NCBI GenBank assembly: GCA_947044405.1
Contig: CAMRHE010001090.1
Span: 1-64,000 of the forward strand
DNA length: 64,000 nt
From: Leptodactylus fallax
Taxonomy: Eukaryota; Chordata; Amphibia; Anura; Leptodactylidae
Reading direction: 5' to 3'
This document shows positions 40,201 to 55,200 of this stretch, one piece after another; position 1 is the stretch's first letter, and each line of letters starts with the position of its first letter. The notes under the pieces were generated by a model. It did no database searches. It was not told the origin of the DNA and was given only the letters and a program-made list of their open reading frames with translations. Both the position numbers and the translations under genes were made by a program.

Positions 40201-43200
40201 CCCCGCTCTATATACTGCTGTGTACTGACTGCTGAGGTAATGACGGCCTCTCCCTGCTCTATATACTGCTGTGTACTGACTGCTGAGGTAATGACGGCCT
40301 CTCCCCGCTCTATATACTCCTGTGTACTGACTGCTGAGGTAATGACGGCCTCTCCCTGCTCTATATACTGCTGTGTACTGACTGCTGAGGTAATGACGGC
40401 CTCTCCCTGCTCTATATACTGCTGTGTACTGACTGCTGAGGTAATGACGGCCTCTCCCCGCTCTATATACTGCTGTGTACTGACTGCTGAGGTAATGACG
40501 GCCTCTCCCTGCTCTATATACTCCTGTGTACTGACTGCTGAGGTAATGACGGCCTCTCCCTGCTCTATATACTGCTGTGTACTGACTGCTGAGGTAATGA
40601 CGGCCTCTCCCCGCTCTATATACTCCTGTGTACTGACTGCTGAGGTAATGACGGCCTCTCCCCGCTCTATATACTGCTGTGTACTGACTGCTGAGGTAAT
40701 GACGGCCTCTCCCTGCTCTATATACTCCTGTGTACTGACTGCTGAGGTAATGACGGCCTCTCCCTGCTCTATATACTCCTGTGTACTGACTGCTGAGGTA
40801 ATGACGGCCTCTCCCTGCTCTATATACTCCTGTGTACTGACTGCTGAGGTAATGACGGCCTCTCCCTGCTCTATATACTCCTGTGTACTGACTGCTGAGG
40901 TAATGACGGCCTCTCCCTGCTCTATATACTCCTGTGTACTGACTGCTGAGGTAATGACGGCCTCTCCCTGCTCTATATACTCCTGTGTACTGACTGCTGA
41001 GGTAATGACGGCCTCTCCCTGCTCTATATACTCCTGTGTACTGACTGCTGAGGTAATGACGGCCTCTCCCTGCTCTATATACTCCTGTGTACTGACTGCT
41101 GAGGTAATGACGGCCTCTCCCTGCTCTATATACTGCTGTGTACTGACTGCTGAGGTAATGACGGCCTCTCCCCGCTCTATATACTGCTGTGTACTGACTG
41201 CTGAGGTAATGACGGCCTCTCCCCGCTCTATATACTCCTGTGTACTGACTGCTGAGGTAATGACGGCCTCTCCCTGCTCTATATACTGCTGTGTACTGAC
41301 TGCTGAGGTAATGACGGCCTCTCCCTGCTCTATATACTGCTGTGTACTGACTGCTGAGGTAATGACGGCCTCTCCCCGCTCTATATACTGCTGTGTACTG
41401 ACTGCTGAGGTAATGACGGCCTCTCCCTGCTCTATATACTCCTGTGTACTGACTGCTGAGGTAATGACGGCCTCTCCCTGCTCTATATACTGCTGTGTAC
41501 TGACTGCTGAGGTAATGACGGCCTCTCCCTGCTCTATATACTCCTGTGTACTGACTGCTGAGGTAATGACGGCCTCTCCCTGCTCTATATACTCCTGTGT
41601 ACTGACTGCTGAGGTAATGACGGCCTCTCCCTGCTCTATATACTGCTGTGTACTGACTGCTGAGGTAATGACGGCCTCTCCCTGCTCTATATACTGCTGT
41701 GTACTGACTGCTGAGGTAATGACGGCCTCTCCCTGCTCTATATACTCCTGTGTACTGACTGCTTGAGGTAATGACGGCCTCTCCCTGCTCTATATACTCC
41801 TGTGTACTGACTGCTGAGGTAATGACGGCCTCTCCCTGCTCTATATACTCCTGTGTACTGACTGCTGAGGTAATGACGGCCTCTCCCTGCTCTATATACT
41901 GCTGTGTACTGACTGCTGAGGTAATGACGGCCTCTCCCTGCTCTATATACTGCTGTGTACTGACTGCTGAGGTAATGACGGCCTCTCCCTGCTCTATATA
42001 CTCCTGTGTACTGACTGCTGAGGTAATGACGGCCTCTCCCTGCTCTATATACTCCTGTGTACTGACTGCTGAGGTAATGACGGCCTCTCCCTGCTCTATA
42101 TACTCCTGTGTACTGACTGCTGAGGTAATGACGGCCTCTCCCTGCTCTATATACTCCTGTGTACTGACTGCTGAGGTAATGACGGCCTCTCCCTGCTCTA
42201 TATACTGCTGTGTACTGACTGCTGAGGTAATGACGGCCTCTCCCTGCTCTATATACTGCTGTGTACTGACTGCTGAGGTAATGACGGCCTCTCCCTGCTC
42301 TATATACTGCTGTGTACTGACTGCTGAGGTAATGACGGCCTCTCCCTGCTCTATATACTCCTGTGTACTGACTGCGTGAGGTAATGACGGCCTCTCCCTG
42401 CTCTATATACTCCTGTGTACTGACTGCTGAGGTAATGACGGCCTCTCCCTGCTCTATATACTCCTGTGTACTGACTGCTGAGGTAATGACGGCCTCTCCC
42501 TGCTCTATATACTCCTGTGTACTGACTGCTGAGGTAATGACGGCCTCTCCCTGCTCTATATACTCCTGTGTACTGACTGCTGAGGTAATGACGGCCTCTC
42601 CCTGCTCTATATACTCCTGTGTACTGACTGCTGAGGTAATGACGGCCTCTCCCTGCTCTATATACTCCTGTGTACTGACTGCTGAGGTAATGACGGCCTC
42701 TCCCTGCTCTATATACTCCTGTGTACTGACTGCTGAGGTAATGACGGCCTCTCCCTGCTCTATATACTCCTGTGTACTGACTGCTGTGAGGTAATGACGG
42801 CCTCTCCCTGCTCTATATACTCCTGTGTACTGACTGCTGAGGTAATGACGGCCTCTCCCTGCTCTATATACTCCTGTGTACTGACTGCTGAGGTAATGAC
42901 GGCCTCTCCCTGCTCTATATACTCCTGTGTACTGACTGCTGAGGTAATGACGGCCTCTCCCTGCTCTATATACTCCTGTGTACTGACTGCTGAGGTAATG
43001 ACGGCCTCTCCCTGCTCTATATACTCCTGTGTACTGACTGCTGAGGTAATGACGGCCTCTCCCTGCTCTATATACTGCTGTGTACTGACTGCTGAGGTAA
43101 TGACGGCCTCTCCCCGCTCTATATACTGCTGTGTACTGACTGCTGAGGTAATGACGGCCTCTCCCCGCTCTATATACTGCTGTGTACTGACTGCTGAGGT

Positions 43201-46200
43201 AATGACGGCCTCCCCCTCCCCGCTCTATATACTGCTGTGTACTGACTGCTGAGGTAATGACGGCCTCTCCCCGCTCTATATACTGCTGTGTACTGACTGC
43301 TGAGGTAATGACGGCCTCTCCCCGCTCTATATACTCCTGTGTACTGACTGCTGAGGTAATGACGGCCTCTCCCCGCTCTATATACTGCTGTGTACTGACT
43401 GCTGAGGTAATGACGGCCTCTCCCTGCTCTATATACTGCTGTGTACTGACTGCTGAGGTAATGACGGCCTCTCCCTGCTCTATATACTCCTGTGTACTGA
43501 CTGCTGAGGTAATGACGGCCTCTCCCTGCTCTATATACTCCTGTGTACTGACTGCTGAGGTAATGACGGCCTCTCCCTGCTCTATATACTCCTGTGTACT
43601 GACTGCTGAGGTAATGACGGCCTCTCCCTGCTCTATATACTCCTGTGTACTGACTGCTGAGGTAATGACGGCCTCTCCCTGCTCTATATACTCCTGTGTA
43701 CTGACTGCTGAGGTAATGACGGCCTCTCCCTGCTCTATATACTCCTGTGTACTGACTGCTGAGGTAATGACGGCCTCTCCCTGCTCTATATACTCCTGTG
43801 TACTGACTGCTGAGGTAATGACGGCCTCTCCCTGCTCTATATACTCCTGTGTACTGACTGCTGAGGTAATGACGGCCTCTCCCTGCTCTATATACTCCTG
43901 TGTACTGACTGCTGAGGTAATGACGGCCTCTCCCTGCTCTATATACTCCTGTGTACTGACTGCTGAGGTAATGACGGCCTCTCCCTGCTCTATATACTGC
44001 TGTGTACTGACTGCTGAGGTAATGACGGCCTCTCCCCGCTCTATATACTGCTGTGTACTGACTGCTGAGGTAATGACGGCCTCTCCCCGCTCTATATACT
44101 CCTGTGTACTGACTGCTGAGGTAATGACGGCCTCTCCCTGCTCTATATACTGCTGTGTACTGACTGCTGAGGTAATGACGGCCTCTCCCTTCTCTATATA
44201 CTGCTGTGTACTGACTGCTGAGGTAATGACGGCCTCTCCCCGCTCTATATACTGCTGTGTACTGACTGCTGAGGTAATGACGGCCTCTCCCCGCTCTATA
44301 TACTCCTGTGTACTGACTGCTGAGGTAATGACGGCCTCTCCCTTCTCTATATACTGCTGTGTACTGACTGCTGAGGTAATGACGGCCTCTCCCCGCTCTA
44401 TATACTCCTGTGTACTGACTGCTGAGGTAATGACGGGCTCTCTCCCTTCTCTATATACTCCTGTGTACTGACTGCTGAGGTAATGACGGCCTCTCCCTGC
44501 TCTATATACTGCTGTGTACTGACTGCTGAGGTAATGACGGCCTCTCCCTGCTCTATATACTGCTGTGTACTGACTGCTGAGGTAATGACGGCCTCTCCCT
44601 GCTCTATATACTCCTGTGTACTGACTGCTGTGAGGTAATGACGGCCTCTCCCTGCTCTATATACTCCTGTGTACTGACTGCTGAGGTAATGATGGCCTCT
44701 CCCTGCTCTATATACTCCTGTGTACTGACTGCTGAGGTAATGACGGCCTCTCCCTGCTCTATATACTGCTGTGTACTGACTGCTGAGGTAATGACGGCCT
44801 CTCCCTGCTCTATATACTGCTGTGTACTGACTGCTGAGGTAATGACGGCCTCTCCCTGCTCTATATACTCCTGTGTACTGACTGCTGAGGTAATGACGGC
44901 CTCTCCCTGCTCTATATACTCCTGTGTACTGACTGCTGAGGTAATGACGGCCTCTCCCTGCTCTATATACTCCTGTGTACTGACTGCTGAGGTAATGACG
45001 GCCTCTCCCTGCTCTATATACTGCTGTGTACTGACTGCTGAGGTAATGACGGCCTCTCCCTGCTCTATATACTGCTGTGTACTGACTGCTGAGGTAATGA
45101 CGGCCTCTCCCTGCTCTATATACTCCTGTGTACTGACTGCTGAGGTAATGACGGCCCCCCCCTGCTCTATATACTCCTGTGTACTGACTGCTGAGGTAAT
45201 GACGGCCTCTCCCTGCTCTATATACTCCTGTGTACTGACTGCTGAGGTAATGACGGCCTCTCCCTGCTCTATATACTCCTGTGTACTGACTGCTGAGGTA
45301 ATGACGGCCTCTCCCTGCTCTATATACTCCTGTGTACTGACTGCTGAGGTAATGACGGCCTCTCCCTGCTCTATATACTCCTGTGTACTGACTGCTGAGG
45401 TAATGACGGCCTCTCCCTGCTCTATATACTCCTGTGTACTGACTGCTGAGGTAATGACGGCCTCTCCCTGCTCTATATACTGCTGTGTACTGACTGCTGA
45501 GGTAATGACGGCCTCTCCCCGCTCTATATACTGCTGTGTACTGACTGCTGAGTAATGCGCCCCCCCCCCCCCTGTGTACTGACTGCTGAGGTAATGACGG
45601 CCTCTCCCTGCTCTATATACTCCTGTGTACTGACTGCTGAGGTAATGACGGCCTCTCCCTGCTCTATATACTCCTGTGTACTGACTGCTGAGGTAATGAC
45701 GGCCTCTCCCTGCTCTATATACTCCTGTGTACTGACTGCTGAGGTAATGACGGCCTCTCCCTGCTCTATATACTCCTGTGTACTGACTGCTGAGGTAATG
45801 ACGGCCTCTCCCTGCTCTATATACTCCTGTGTACTGACTGCTGAGGTAATGACGGCCTCTCCCTGCTCTATATACTCCTGTGTACTGACTGCTGAGGTAA
45901 TGACGGCCTCTCCCTGCTCTATATACTCCTGTGTACTGACTGCTGAGGTAATGACGGCCTCTCCCTGCTCTATATACTCCTGTGTACTGACTGCTGAGGT
46001 AATGACGGCCTCTCCCTGCTCTATATACTCCTGTGTACTGACTGCTGAGGTAATGACGGCCTCTCCCTGCTCTATATACTCCTGTGTACTGACTGCTGAG
46101 GTAATGACGGCCTCTCCCTGCTCTATATACTCCTGTGTACTGACTGCTGAGGTAATGACGGCCTCTCCCTGCTCTATATACTCCTGTGTACTGACTGCTG

Positions 46201-49200
46201 AGGTAATGACGGCCTCTCCCTGCTCTATATACTCCTGTGTACTGACTGCTGAGGTAATGACGGCCTCTCCCTGCTCTATATACTGCTGTGTACTGACTGC
46301 TGAGGTAATGACGGCCTCTCCCTGCTCTATATACTGCTGTGTACTGACTGCTGAGGTAATGACGGCCTCTCCCCGCTCTATATACTGCTGTGTACTGACT
46401 GCTGAGGTAATGACGGCCTCTCCCTGCTCTATATACTCCTGTGTACTGACTGCTGAGGTAATGACGGCCTCTCCCTCCCTGCTGGCTGCTGCTGGCGGCC
46501 CTCCCGCTCTATATACTGCTGTGTACTGACTGCTGAGGTAATGACGGCCTCTCCCCGCTCTATATACTGCTGTGTACTGACTGCTGAGGTAATGACGGCC
46601 TCTCCCCGCTCTATATACTGCTGTGTACTGACTGCTGAGGTAATGACGGCCTCTCCCCGCTCTATATACTGCTGTGTACTGACTGCTGAGGTAATGACGG
46701 CCTCTCCCTGCTCTATATACTCCTGTGTACTGACTGCTGAGGTAATGACGGCCTCTCCCTGCTCTATATACTCCTGTGTACTGACTGCTGAGGTAATGAC
46801 GGCCTCTCCCTGCTCTATATACTCCTGTGTACTGACTGCTGAGGTAATGACGGCCTCTCCCTGCTCTATATACTCCTGTGTACTGACTGCTGAGGTAATG
46901 ACGGCCTCTCCCTGCTCTATATACTCCTGTGTACTGACTGCTGAGGTAATGACGGCCTCTCCCTGCTCTATATACTCCTGTGTACTGACTGCTGAGGTAA
47001 TGACGGCCTCTCCCTGCTCTATATACTCCTGTGTACTGACTGCTGAGGTAATGACGGCCTCTCCCTGCTCTATATACTCCTGTGTACTGACTGCTGAGGT
47101 AATGACGGCCTCTCCCTGCTCTATATACTCCTGTGTACTGACTGCTGAGGTAATGACGGCCTCTCCCTGCTCTATATACTCCTGTGTACTGACTGCTGAG
47201 GTAATGACGGCCTCTCCCTTCTCTATATACTGCTGTGTACTGACTGCTGAGGTAATGACGGCCTCTCCCCGCTCTATATACTGCTGTGTACTGACTGCTG
47301 AGGTAATGACGGCCTCTCCCCGCTCTATATACTCCTGTGTACTGACTGCTGAGGTAATGACGGCCTCTCCCTTCTCTATATACTGCTGTGTACTGACTGC
47401 TGAGGTAATGACGGCCTCTCCCTTCTCTATATACTGCTGTGTACTGACTGCTGAGGTAATGACGGCCTCTCCCCGCTCTATATACTGCTGTGTACTGACT
47501 GCTGAGGTAATGACGGCCTCTCCCCGCTCTATATACTCCTGTGTACTGACTGCTGAGGTAATGACGGCCTCTCCCTTCTCTATATACTGCTGTGTACTGA
47601 CTGCTGAGGTAATGACGGCCTCTCCCTGCTCTATATACTCCTGTGTACTGACTGCTGAGGTAATGACGGCCTCTCCCTGCTCTATATACTCCTGTGTACT
47701 GACTGCTGAGGTAATGACGGCCTCTCCCTGCTCTATATACTCCTGTGTACTGACTGCTGAGGTAATGACGGCCTCTCCCTGCTCTATATACTCCTGTGTA
47801 CTGACTGCTGAGGTAATGACGGCCTCTCCCTGCTCTATATACTCCTGTGTACTGACTGCTGAGGTAATGACGGCCTCTCCCTGCTCTATATACTCCTGTG
47901 TACTGACTGCTGAGGTAATGACGGCCTCTCCCTGCTCTATATACTCCTGTGTACTGACTGCTGAGGTAATGACGGCCTCTCCCTGCTCTATATACTCCTG
48001 TGTACTGACTGCTGAGGTAATGACGGCCTCTCCCCGCTCTATATACTCCTGTGTACTGACTGCTGAGGTAATGACGGCCTCTCCCTCCCGCTCTATATAC
48101 TCCTGTGTACTGACTGCTGAGGTAATGACGGCCTCTCCCTGCTCTATATACTCCTGTGTACTGACTGCTGAGGTAATGACGGCCTCTCCCTGCTCTATAT
48201 ACTCCTGTGTACTGACTGCTGAGGTAATGACGGCCTCTCCCTGCTCTATATACTCCTGTGTACTGACTGCTGAGGTAATGACGGCCTCTCCCTGCTCTAT
48301 ATACTCCTGTGTACTGACTGCTGAGGTAATGACGGCCTCTCCCTGCTCTATATACTCCTGTGTACTGACTGCTGAGGTAATGACGGCCTCTCCCTGCTCT
48401 ATATACTGCTGTGTACTGACTGCTGAGGTAATGACGGCCTCTCCCTGCTCTATATACTCCTGTGTACTGACTGCTGAGGTAATGACGGCCTCTCCCTGCT
48501 CTATATACTGCTGTGTACTGACTGCTGAGGTAATGACGGCCTCTCCCTGCTCTATATACTGCTGTGTACTGACTGCTGAGGTAATGACGGCCTCTCCCTG
48601 CTCTATATACTCCTGTGTACTGACTGCTGAGGTAATGACGGCCTCTCCCTGCTCTATATACTCCTGTGTACTGACTGCTGAGGTAATGACGGCCTCTCCC
48701 TGCTCTATATACTCCTGTGTACTGACTGCTGAGGTAATGACGGCCTCTCCCTGCTCTATATACTCCTGTGTACTGACTGCTGAGGTAATGACGGCCTCTC
48801 CCTGCTCTATATACTCCTGTGTACTGACTGCTGAGGTAATGACGGCCTCTCCCTGCTCTATATACTCCTGTGTACTGACTGCTGAGGTAATGACGGCCTC
48901 TCCCTGCTCTATATACTCCTGTGTACTGACTGCTGAGGTAATGACGGCCTCTCCCTGCTCTATATACTCCTGTGTACTGACTGCTGAGGTAATGACGGCC
49001 TCTCCCTGCTCTATATACTCCTGTGTACTGACTGCTGAGGTAATGTACCGGCCTCTCCCTGCTCTATATACTCCTGTGTACTGACTGCTGAGGTAATGAC
49101 GGCCTCTCCCTGCTCTATATACTCCTGTGTACTGACTGCTGAGGTAATGACGGCCTCTCCCTGCTCTATATACTCCTGTGTACTGACTGCTGAGGTAATG

Positions 49201-52200
49201 ACGGCCTCTCCCTGCTCTATATACTGCTGTGTACTGACTGCTGAGGTAATGACGGCCTCTCCCTGCTCTATATACTCCTGTGTACTGACTGCTGAGGTAA
49301 TGACGGCCTCTCCCTGCTCTATATACTCCTGTGTACTGACTGCTGAGGTAATGACGGCCTCTCCCTGCTCTATATACTCCTGTGTACTGACTGCTGAGGT
49401 AATGACGGCCTCTCCCTGCTCTATATACTGCTGTGTACTGACTGCTGAGGTAATGACGGCCTCTCCCTGCTCTATATACTGCTGTGTACTGACTGCTGAG
49501 GTAATGACGGCCTCTCCCTGCTCTATATACTGCTGTGTACTGACTGCTGAGGTAATGACGGCCTCTCCCTGCTCTATATACTCCTGTGTACTGACTGCTG
49601 AGGTAATGACGGCCTCTCCCTGCTCTATATACTCCTGTGTACTGACTGCTGAGGTAATGACGGCCTCTCCCTGCTCTATATACTCCTGTGTACTGACTGC
49701 TGAGGTAATGACGGCCTCTCCCTGCTCTATATACTGCTGTGTACTGACTGCTGAGGTAATGACGGCCTCTCCCTGCTCTATATACTCCTGTGTACTGACT
49801 GCTGAGGTAATGACGGCCTCTCCCTGCTCTATATACTCCTGTGTACTGACTGCTGAGGTAATGACGGCCTCTCCCTGCTCTATATACTCCTGTGTACTGA
49901 CTGCTGTGAGGTAATGACGGCCTCTCCCTGCTCTATATACTCCTGTGTACTGACTGCTGAGGTAATGACGGCCTCTCCCTGCTCTATATACTCCTGTGTA
50001 CTGACTGCTGAGGTAATGACGGCCTCTCCCTGCTCTATATACTCCTGTGTACTGACTGCTGAGGTAATGACGGCCTCTCCCTGCTCTATATACTCCTGTG
50101 TACTGACTGCTGAGGTAATGACGGCCTCTCCCTGCTCTATATACTCCTGTGTACTGACTGCTGAGGTAATGACGGCCTCTCCCTGCTCTATATACTCCTG
50201 TGTACTGACTGCTGAGGTAATGACGGCCTCTCCCTGCTCTATATACTCCTGTGTACTGACTGCTGAGGTAATGACGGCCTCTCCCTGCTCTATATACCTG
50301 TGTACTGACTGCTGAGGTAATGACGGCCTCCCCTCCCCGCTCTATATACCTGTGTACTGACTGCTGAGGTAATGACGGCCTCTCCCCGCTCTATATACTG
50401 CTGTGTACTGACTGCTGAGGTAATGACGGCCTCTCCCCGCTCTATATACTGCTGTGTACTGACTGCTGAGGTAATGACGGCCTCTCCCCGCTCTATATAC
50501 TGCTGTGTACTGACTGCTGAGGTAATGACGGCCTCTCCCTGCTCTATATACTCCTGTGTACTGACTGCTGAGGTAATGACGGCCTCTCCCTGCTCTATAT
50601 ACTCCTGTGTACTGACTGCTGAGGTAATGACGGCCTCTCCCTGCTCTATATACTCCTGTGTACTGACTGCTGAGGTAATGACGGCCTCTCCCTGCTCTAT
50701 ATACTCCTGTGTACTGACTGCTGAGGTAATGACGGCCTCTCCCTGCTCTATATACTCCTGTGTACTGACTGCTGAGGTAATGACGGCCTCTCCCTGCTCT
50801 ATATACTCCTGTGTACTGACTGCTGAGGTAATGACGGCCTCTCCCTGCTCTATATACTCCTGTGTACTGACTGCTGAGGGAATGAGGGGGCCTCTCCCTG
50901 CTCTATATACTCCTGTGTACTGACTGCTGAGGTAATGACGGCCTCTCCCTGCTCTATATACTGCTGTGTACTGACTGCTGAGGTAATGACGGCCTCTCCC
51001 TGCTCTATATACTCCTGTGTACTGACTGCTGAGGTAATGACGGCCTCTCCCTGCTCTATATACTGCTGTGTACTGACTGCTGAGGTAATGACGGCCTCTC
51101 CCTGCTCTATATACTGCTGTGTACTGACTGCTGAGGTAATGACGGCCTCTCCCCGCTCTATATACTGCTGTGTACTGACTGCTGAGGTAATGACGGCCTC
51201 TCCCCGCTCTATATACTCCTGTGTACTGACTGCTGAGGTAATGACGGCCTCTCCCTTCTCTATATACTGCTGTGTACTGACTGCTGAGGTAATGACGGCC
51301 TCTCCCCGCTCTATATACTGCTGTGTACTGACTGCTGAGGTAATGACGGCCTCTCCCTGCTCTATATACTGCTGTGTACTGACTGCTGAGGTAATGACGG
51401 CCTCTCCCTGCTCTATATACTGCTGTGTACTGACTGCTGAGGTAATGACGGCCTCTCCCTGCTCTATATACTGCTGTGTACTGACTGCTGAGGTAATGAC
51501 GGCCTCTCCCTGCTCTATATACTCCTGTGTACTGACTGCTGAGGTAATGACGGCCTCTCCCTGCTCTATATACTCCTGTGTACTGACTGCTGAGGTAATG
51601 ACGGCCTCTCCCTGCTCTATATACTCCTGTGTACTGACTGCTGAGGTAATGACGGCCTCTCCCTGCTCTATATACTGCTGTGTACTGACTGCTGAGGTAA
51701 TGACGGCCTCTCCCTGCTCTATATACTCCTGTGTACTGACTGCTGAGGTAATGACGGCCTCTCCCTGCTCTATATACTCCTGTGTACTGACTGCTGAGGT
51801 AATGACGGCCTCTCCCTGCTCTATATACTCCTGTGTACTGACTGCTGAGGTAATGACGGCCTCTCCCTGCTCTATATACTCCTGTGTACTGACTGCTGAG
51901 GTAATGACGGCCTCTCCCTGCTCTATATACTCCTGTGTACTGACTGCTGAGGTAATGACGGCCTCTCCCTGCTCTATATACTGCTGTGTACTGACTGCTG
52001 AGGTAATGACGGCCTCTCCCTGCTCTATATACTCCTGTGTACTGACTGCTGAGGTAATGACGGCCTCTCCCTGCTCTATATACTCCTGTGTACTGACTGC
52101 TGAGGTAATGACGGCCTCTCCCTGCTCTATATACTGCTGTGTACTGACTGCTGAGGTAATGACGGCCTCTCCCTGCTCTATATACTCCTGTGTACTGACT

Positions 52201-55200
52201 GCTGAGGTAATGACGGCCTCTCTCCCTGCTCTATATACTCCTGTGTACTGACTGCTGAGGTAATGACGGCCTCTCCCTGCTCTATATACTCCTGTGTACT
52301 GACTGCTGAGGTAATGACGGCCTCTCCCTGCTCTATATACTGCTGTGTACTGACTGCTGAGGTAATGACGGCCTCTCCCCGCTCTATATACTGCTGTGTA
52401 CTGACTGCTGAGGTAATGACGGCCCTCTCCCCGCTCTATATACTGCTGTGTACTGACTGCTGAGGTAATGACGGCCTCTCCCCGCTCTATATACTGCTGT
52501 GTACTGACTGCTGAGGTAATGACGGCCTCTCCCTTCTCTATATACTGCTGTGTACTGACTGCTGAGGTAATGACGGCCTCTCCCTGCTCTATATACTCCT
52601 GTGTACTGACTGCTGAGGTAATGACGGCCTCTCCCTGCTCTATATACTCCTGTGTACTGACTGCTGAGGTAATGACGGCCTCTCCCTGCTCTATATACTC
52701 CTGTGTACTGACTGCTGAGGTAATGACGGCCTCTCCCTGCTCTATATACTCCTGTGTACTGACTGCTGAGGTAATGACGGCCTCTCCCTGCTCTATATAC
52801 TCCTGTGTACTGACTGCTGAGGTAATGACGGCCTCTCCCTGCTCTATATACTCCTGTGTACTGACTGCTGAGGTAATGACGGCCTCTCCCTGCTCTATAT
52901 ACTCCTGTGTACTGACTGCTGAGGTAATGACGGCCTCTCCCTGCTCTATATACTCCTGTGTACTGACTGCTGAGGTAATGACGGCCTCTCCCTGCTCTAT
53001 ATACTCCTGTGTACTGACTGCTGAGGTAATGACGGCCTCTCCCTGCTCTATATACTCCTGTGTACTGACTGCTGAGGTAATGACGGCCTCTCCCTGCTCT
53101 ATATACTGCTGTGTACTGACTGCTGAGGTAATGACGGCCTCTCCCCGCTCTATATACTGCTGTGTACTGACTGCTGAGGTAATGACGGCCTCTCCCCGCT
53201 CTATATACTCCTGTGTACTGACTGCTGAGGTAATGACGGCCTCTCCCTTCTCTATATACTGCTGTGTACTGACTGCTGAGGTAATGACGGCCTCTCTCTT
53301 CTCTATATACTGCTGTGTACTGACTGCTGAGGTAATGACGGCCTCTCCCCGCTCTATATACTGCTGTGTACTGACTGCTGAGGTAATGACGGCCTCTCCC
53401 TGCTCTATATACACCTGTGTACTGACTGCTGAGGTAATGACGGCCTCTCCCTTCTCTATATACTGCTGTGTACTGACTGCTGAGGTAATGACGGCCTCTC
53501 CCCGCTCTATATACTGCTGTGTACTGACTGCTGAGGTAATGACGGCCTCTCCCCGCTCTATATACTGCTGTGTACTGACTGCTGAGGTAATGACGGCCTC
53601 TCCCCGCTCTATATACTGCTGTGTACTGACTGCTGAGGTAATGACGGCCTCTCCCCGCTCTATATACTGCTGTGTACTGACTGCTGAGGTAATGACGGCC
53701 TCTCCCTTCTCTATATACTCCTGTGTACTGACTGCTGAGGTAATGACGGCCTCTCCCCGCTCTATATACTCCTGTGTACTGACTGCTGAGGTAATGACGG
53801 TCTCTCCCTGCTCTATATACTCCTGTGTACTGACTGCTGAGGTAATGACGGCCTCTCCCTGCTCTATATACTCCTGTGTACTGACTGCTGAGGTAATGAC
53901 GGCCTCTCCCTGCTCTATATACTCCTGTGTACTGACTGCTGAGGTAATGACGGCCTCTCCCTGCTCTATATACTCCTGTGTACTGACTGCTGAGGTAATG
54001 ACGGCCTCTCCCTGCTCTATATACTCCTGTGTACTGACTGCTGAGGTAATGACGGCCTCTCCCTGCTCTATATACTCCTGTGTACTGACTGCTGAGGTAA
54101 TGACGGCCTCTCCCTGCTCTATATACTCCTGTGTACTGACTGCTGAGGTAATGACGGCCTCTCCCTGCTCTATATACTCCTGTGTACTGACTGCTGAGGT
54201 AATGACGGCCTCTCCCTTCTCTATATACTGCTGTGTACTGACTGCTGAGGTAATGACGGCCTCTCCCCGCTCTATATACTGCTGTGTACTGACTGCTGAG
54301 GTAATGACGGCCTCTCCCCGCTCTATATACTCCTGTGTACTGACTGCTGAGGTAATGACGGCCTCTCCCTTCTCTATATACTGCTGTGTACTGACTGCTG
54401 AGGTAATGACGGCCTCTCTCTTCTCTATATACTGCTGTGTACTGACTGCTGAGGTAATGACGGCCTCTCCCCGCTCTATATACTGCTGTGTACTGACTGC
54501 TGAGGTAATGACGGCCTCTCCCCGCTCTATATACTCCTGTGTACTGACTGCTGAGGTAATGACGGCCTCTCCCTTCTCTATATACTGCTGTGTACTGACT
54601 GCTGAGGTAATGACGGCCTCTCCCTGCTCTATATACTCCTGTGTACTGACTGCTGAGGTAATGACGGCCTCTCCCTGCTCTATATACTCCTGTGTACTGA
54701 CTGCTGAGGTAATGACGGCCTCTCCCTGCTCTATATACTGCTGTGTACTGACTGCTGAGGTAATGACGGCCTCTCCCTGCTCTATATACTGCTGTGTACT
54801 GACTGCTGAGGTAATGACGGCCTCTCCCTGCTCTATATACTCCTGTGTACTGACTGCTGAGGTAATGACGGCCTCTCCCTGCTCTATATACTCCTGTGTA
54901 CTGACTGCTGAGGTAATGACGGCCTCTCCCTGCTCTATATACTCCTGTGTACTGACTGCTGAGGTAATGACGGCCTCTCCCTGCTCTATATACTGCTGTG
55001 TACTGACTGCTGAGGTAATGACGGCCTCTCCCTGCTCTATATACTCCTGTGTACTGACTGCTGAGGTAATGACGGCCTCTCCCTGCTCTATATACTCCTG
55101 TGTACTGACTGCTGTGAGGTAATGACGGCCTCTCCCTGCTCTATATACTCCTGTGTACTGACTGCTGAGGTAATGATGGCCTCTCCCTGCTCTATATACT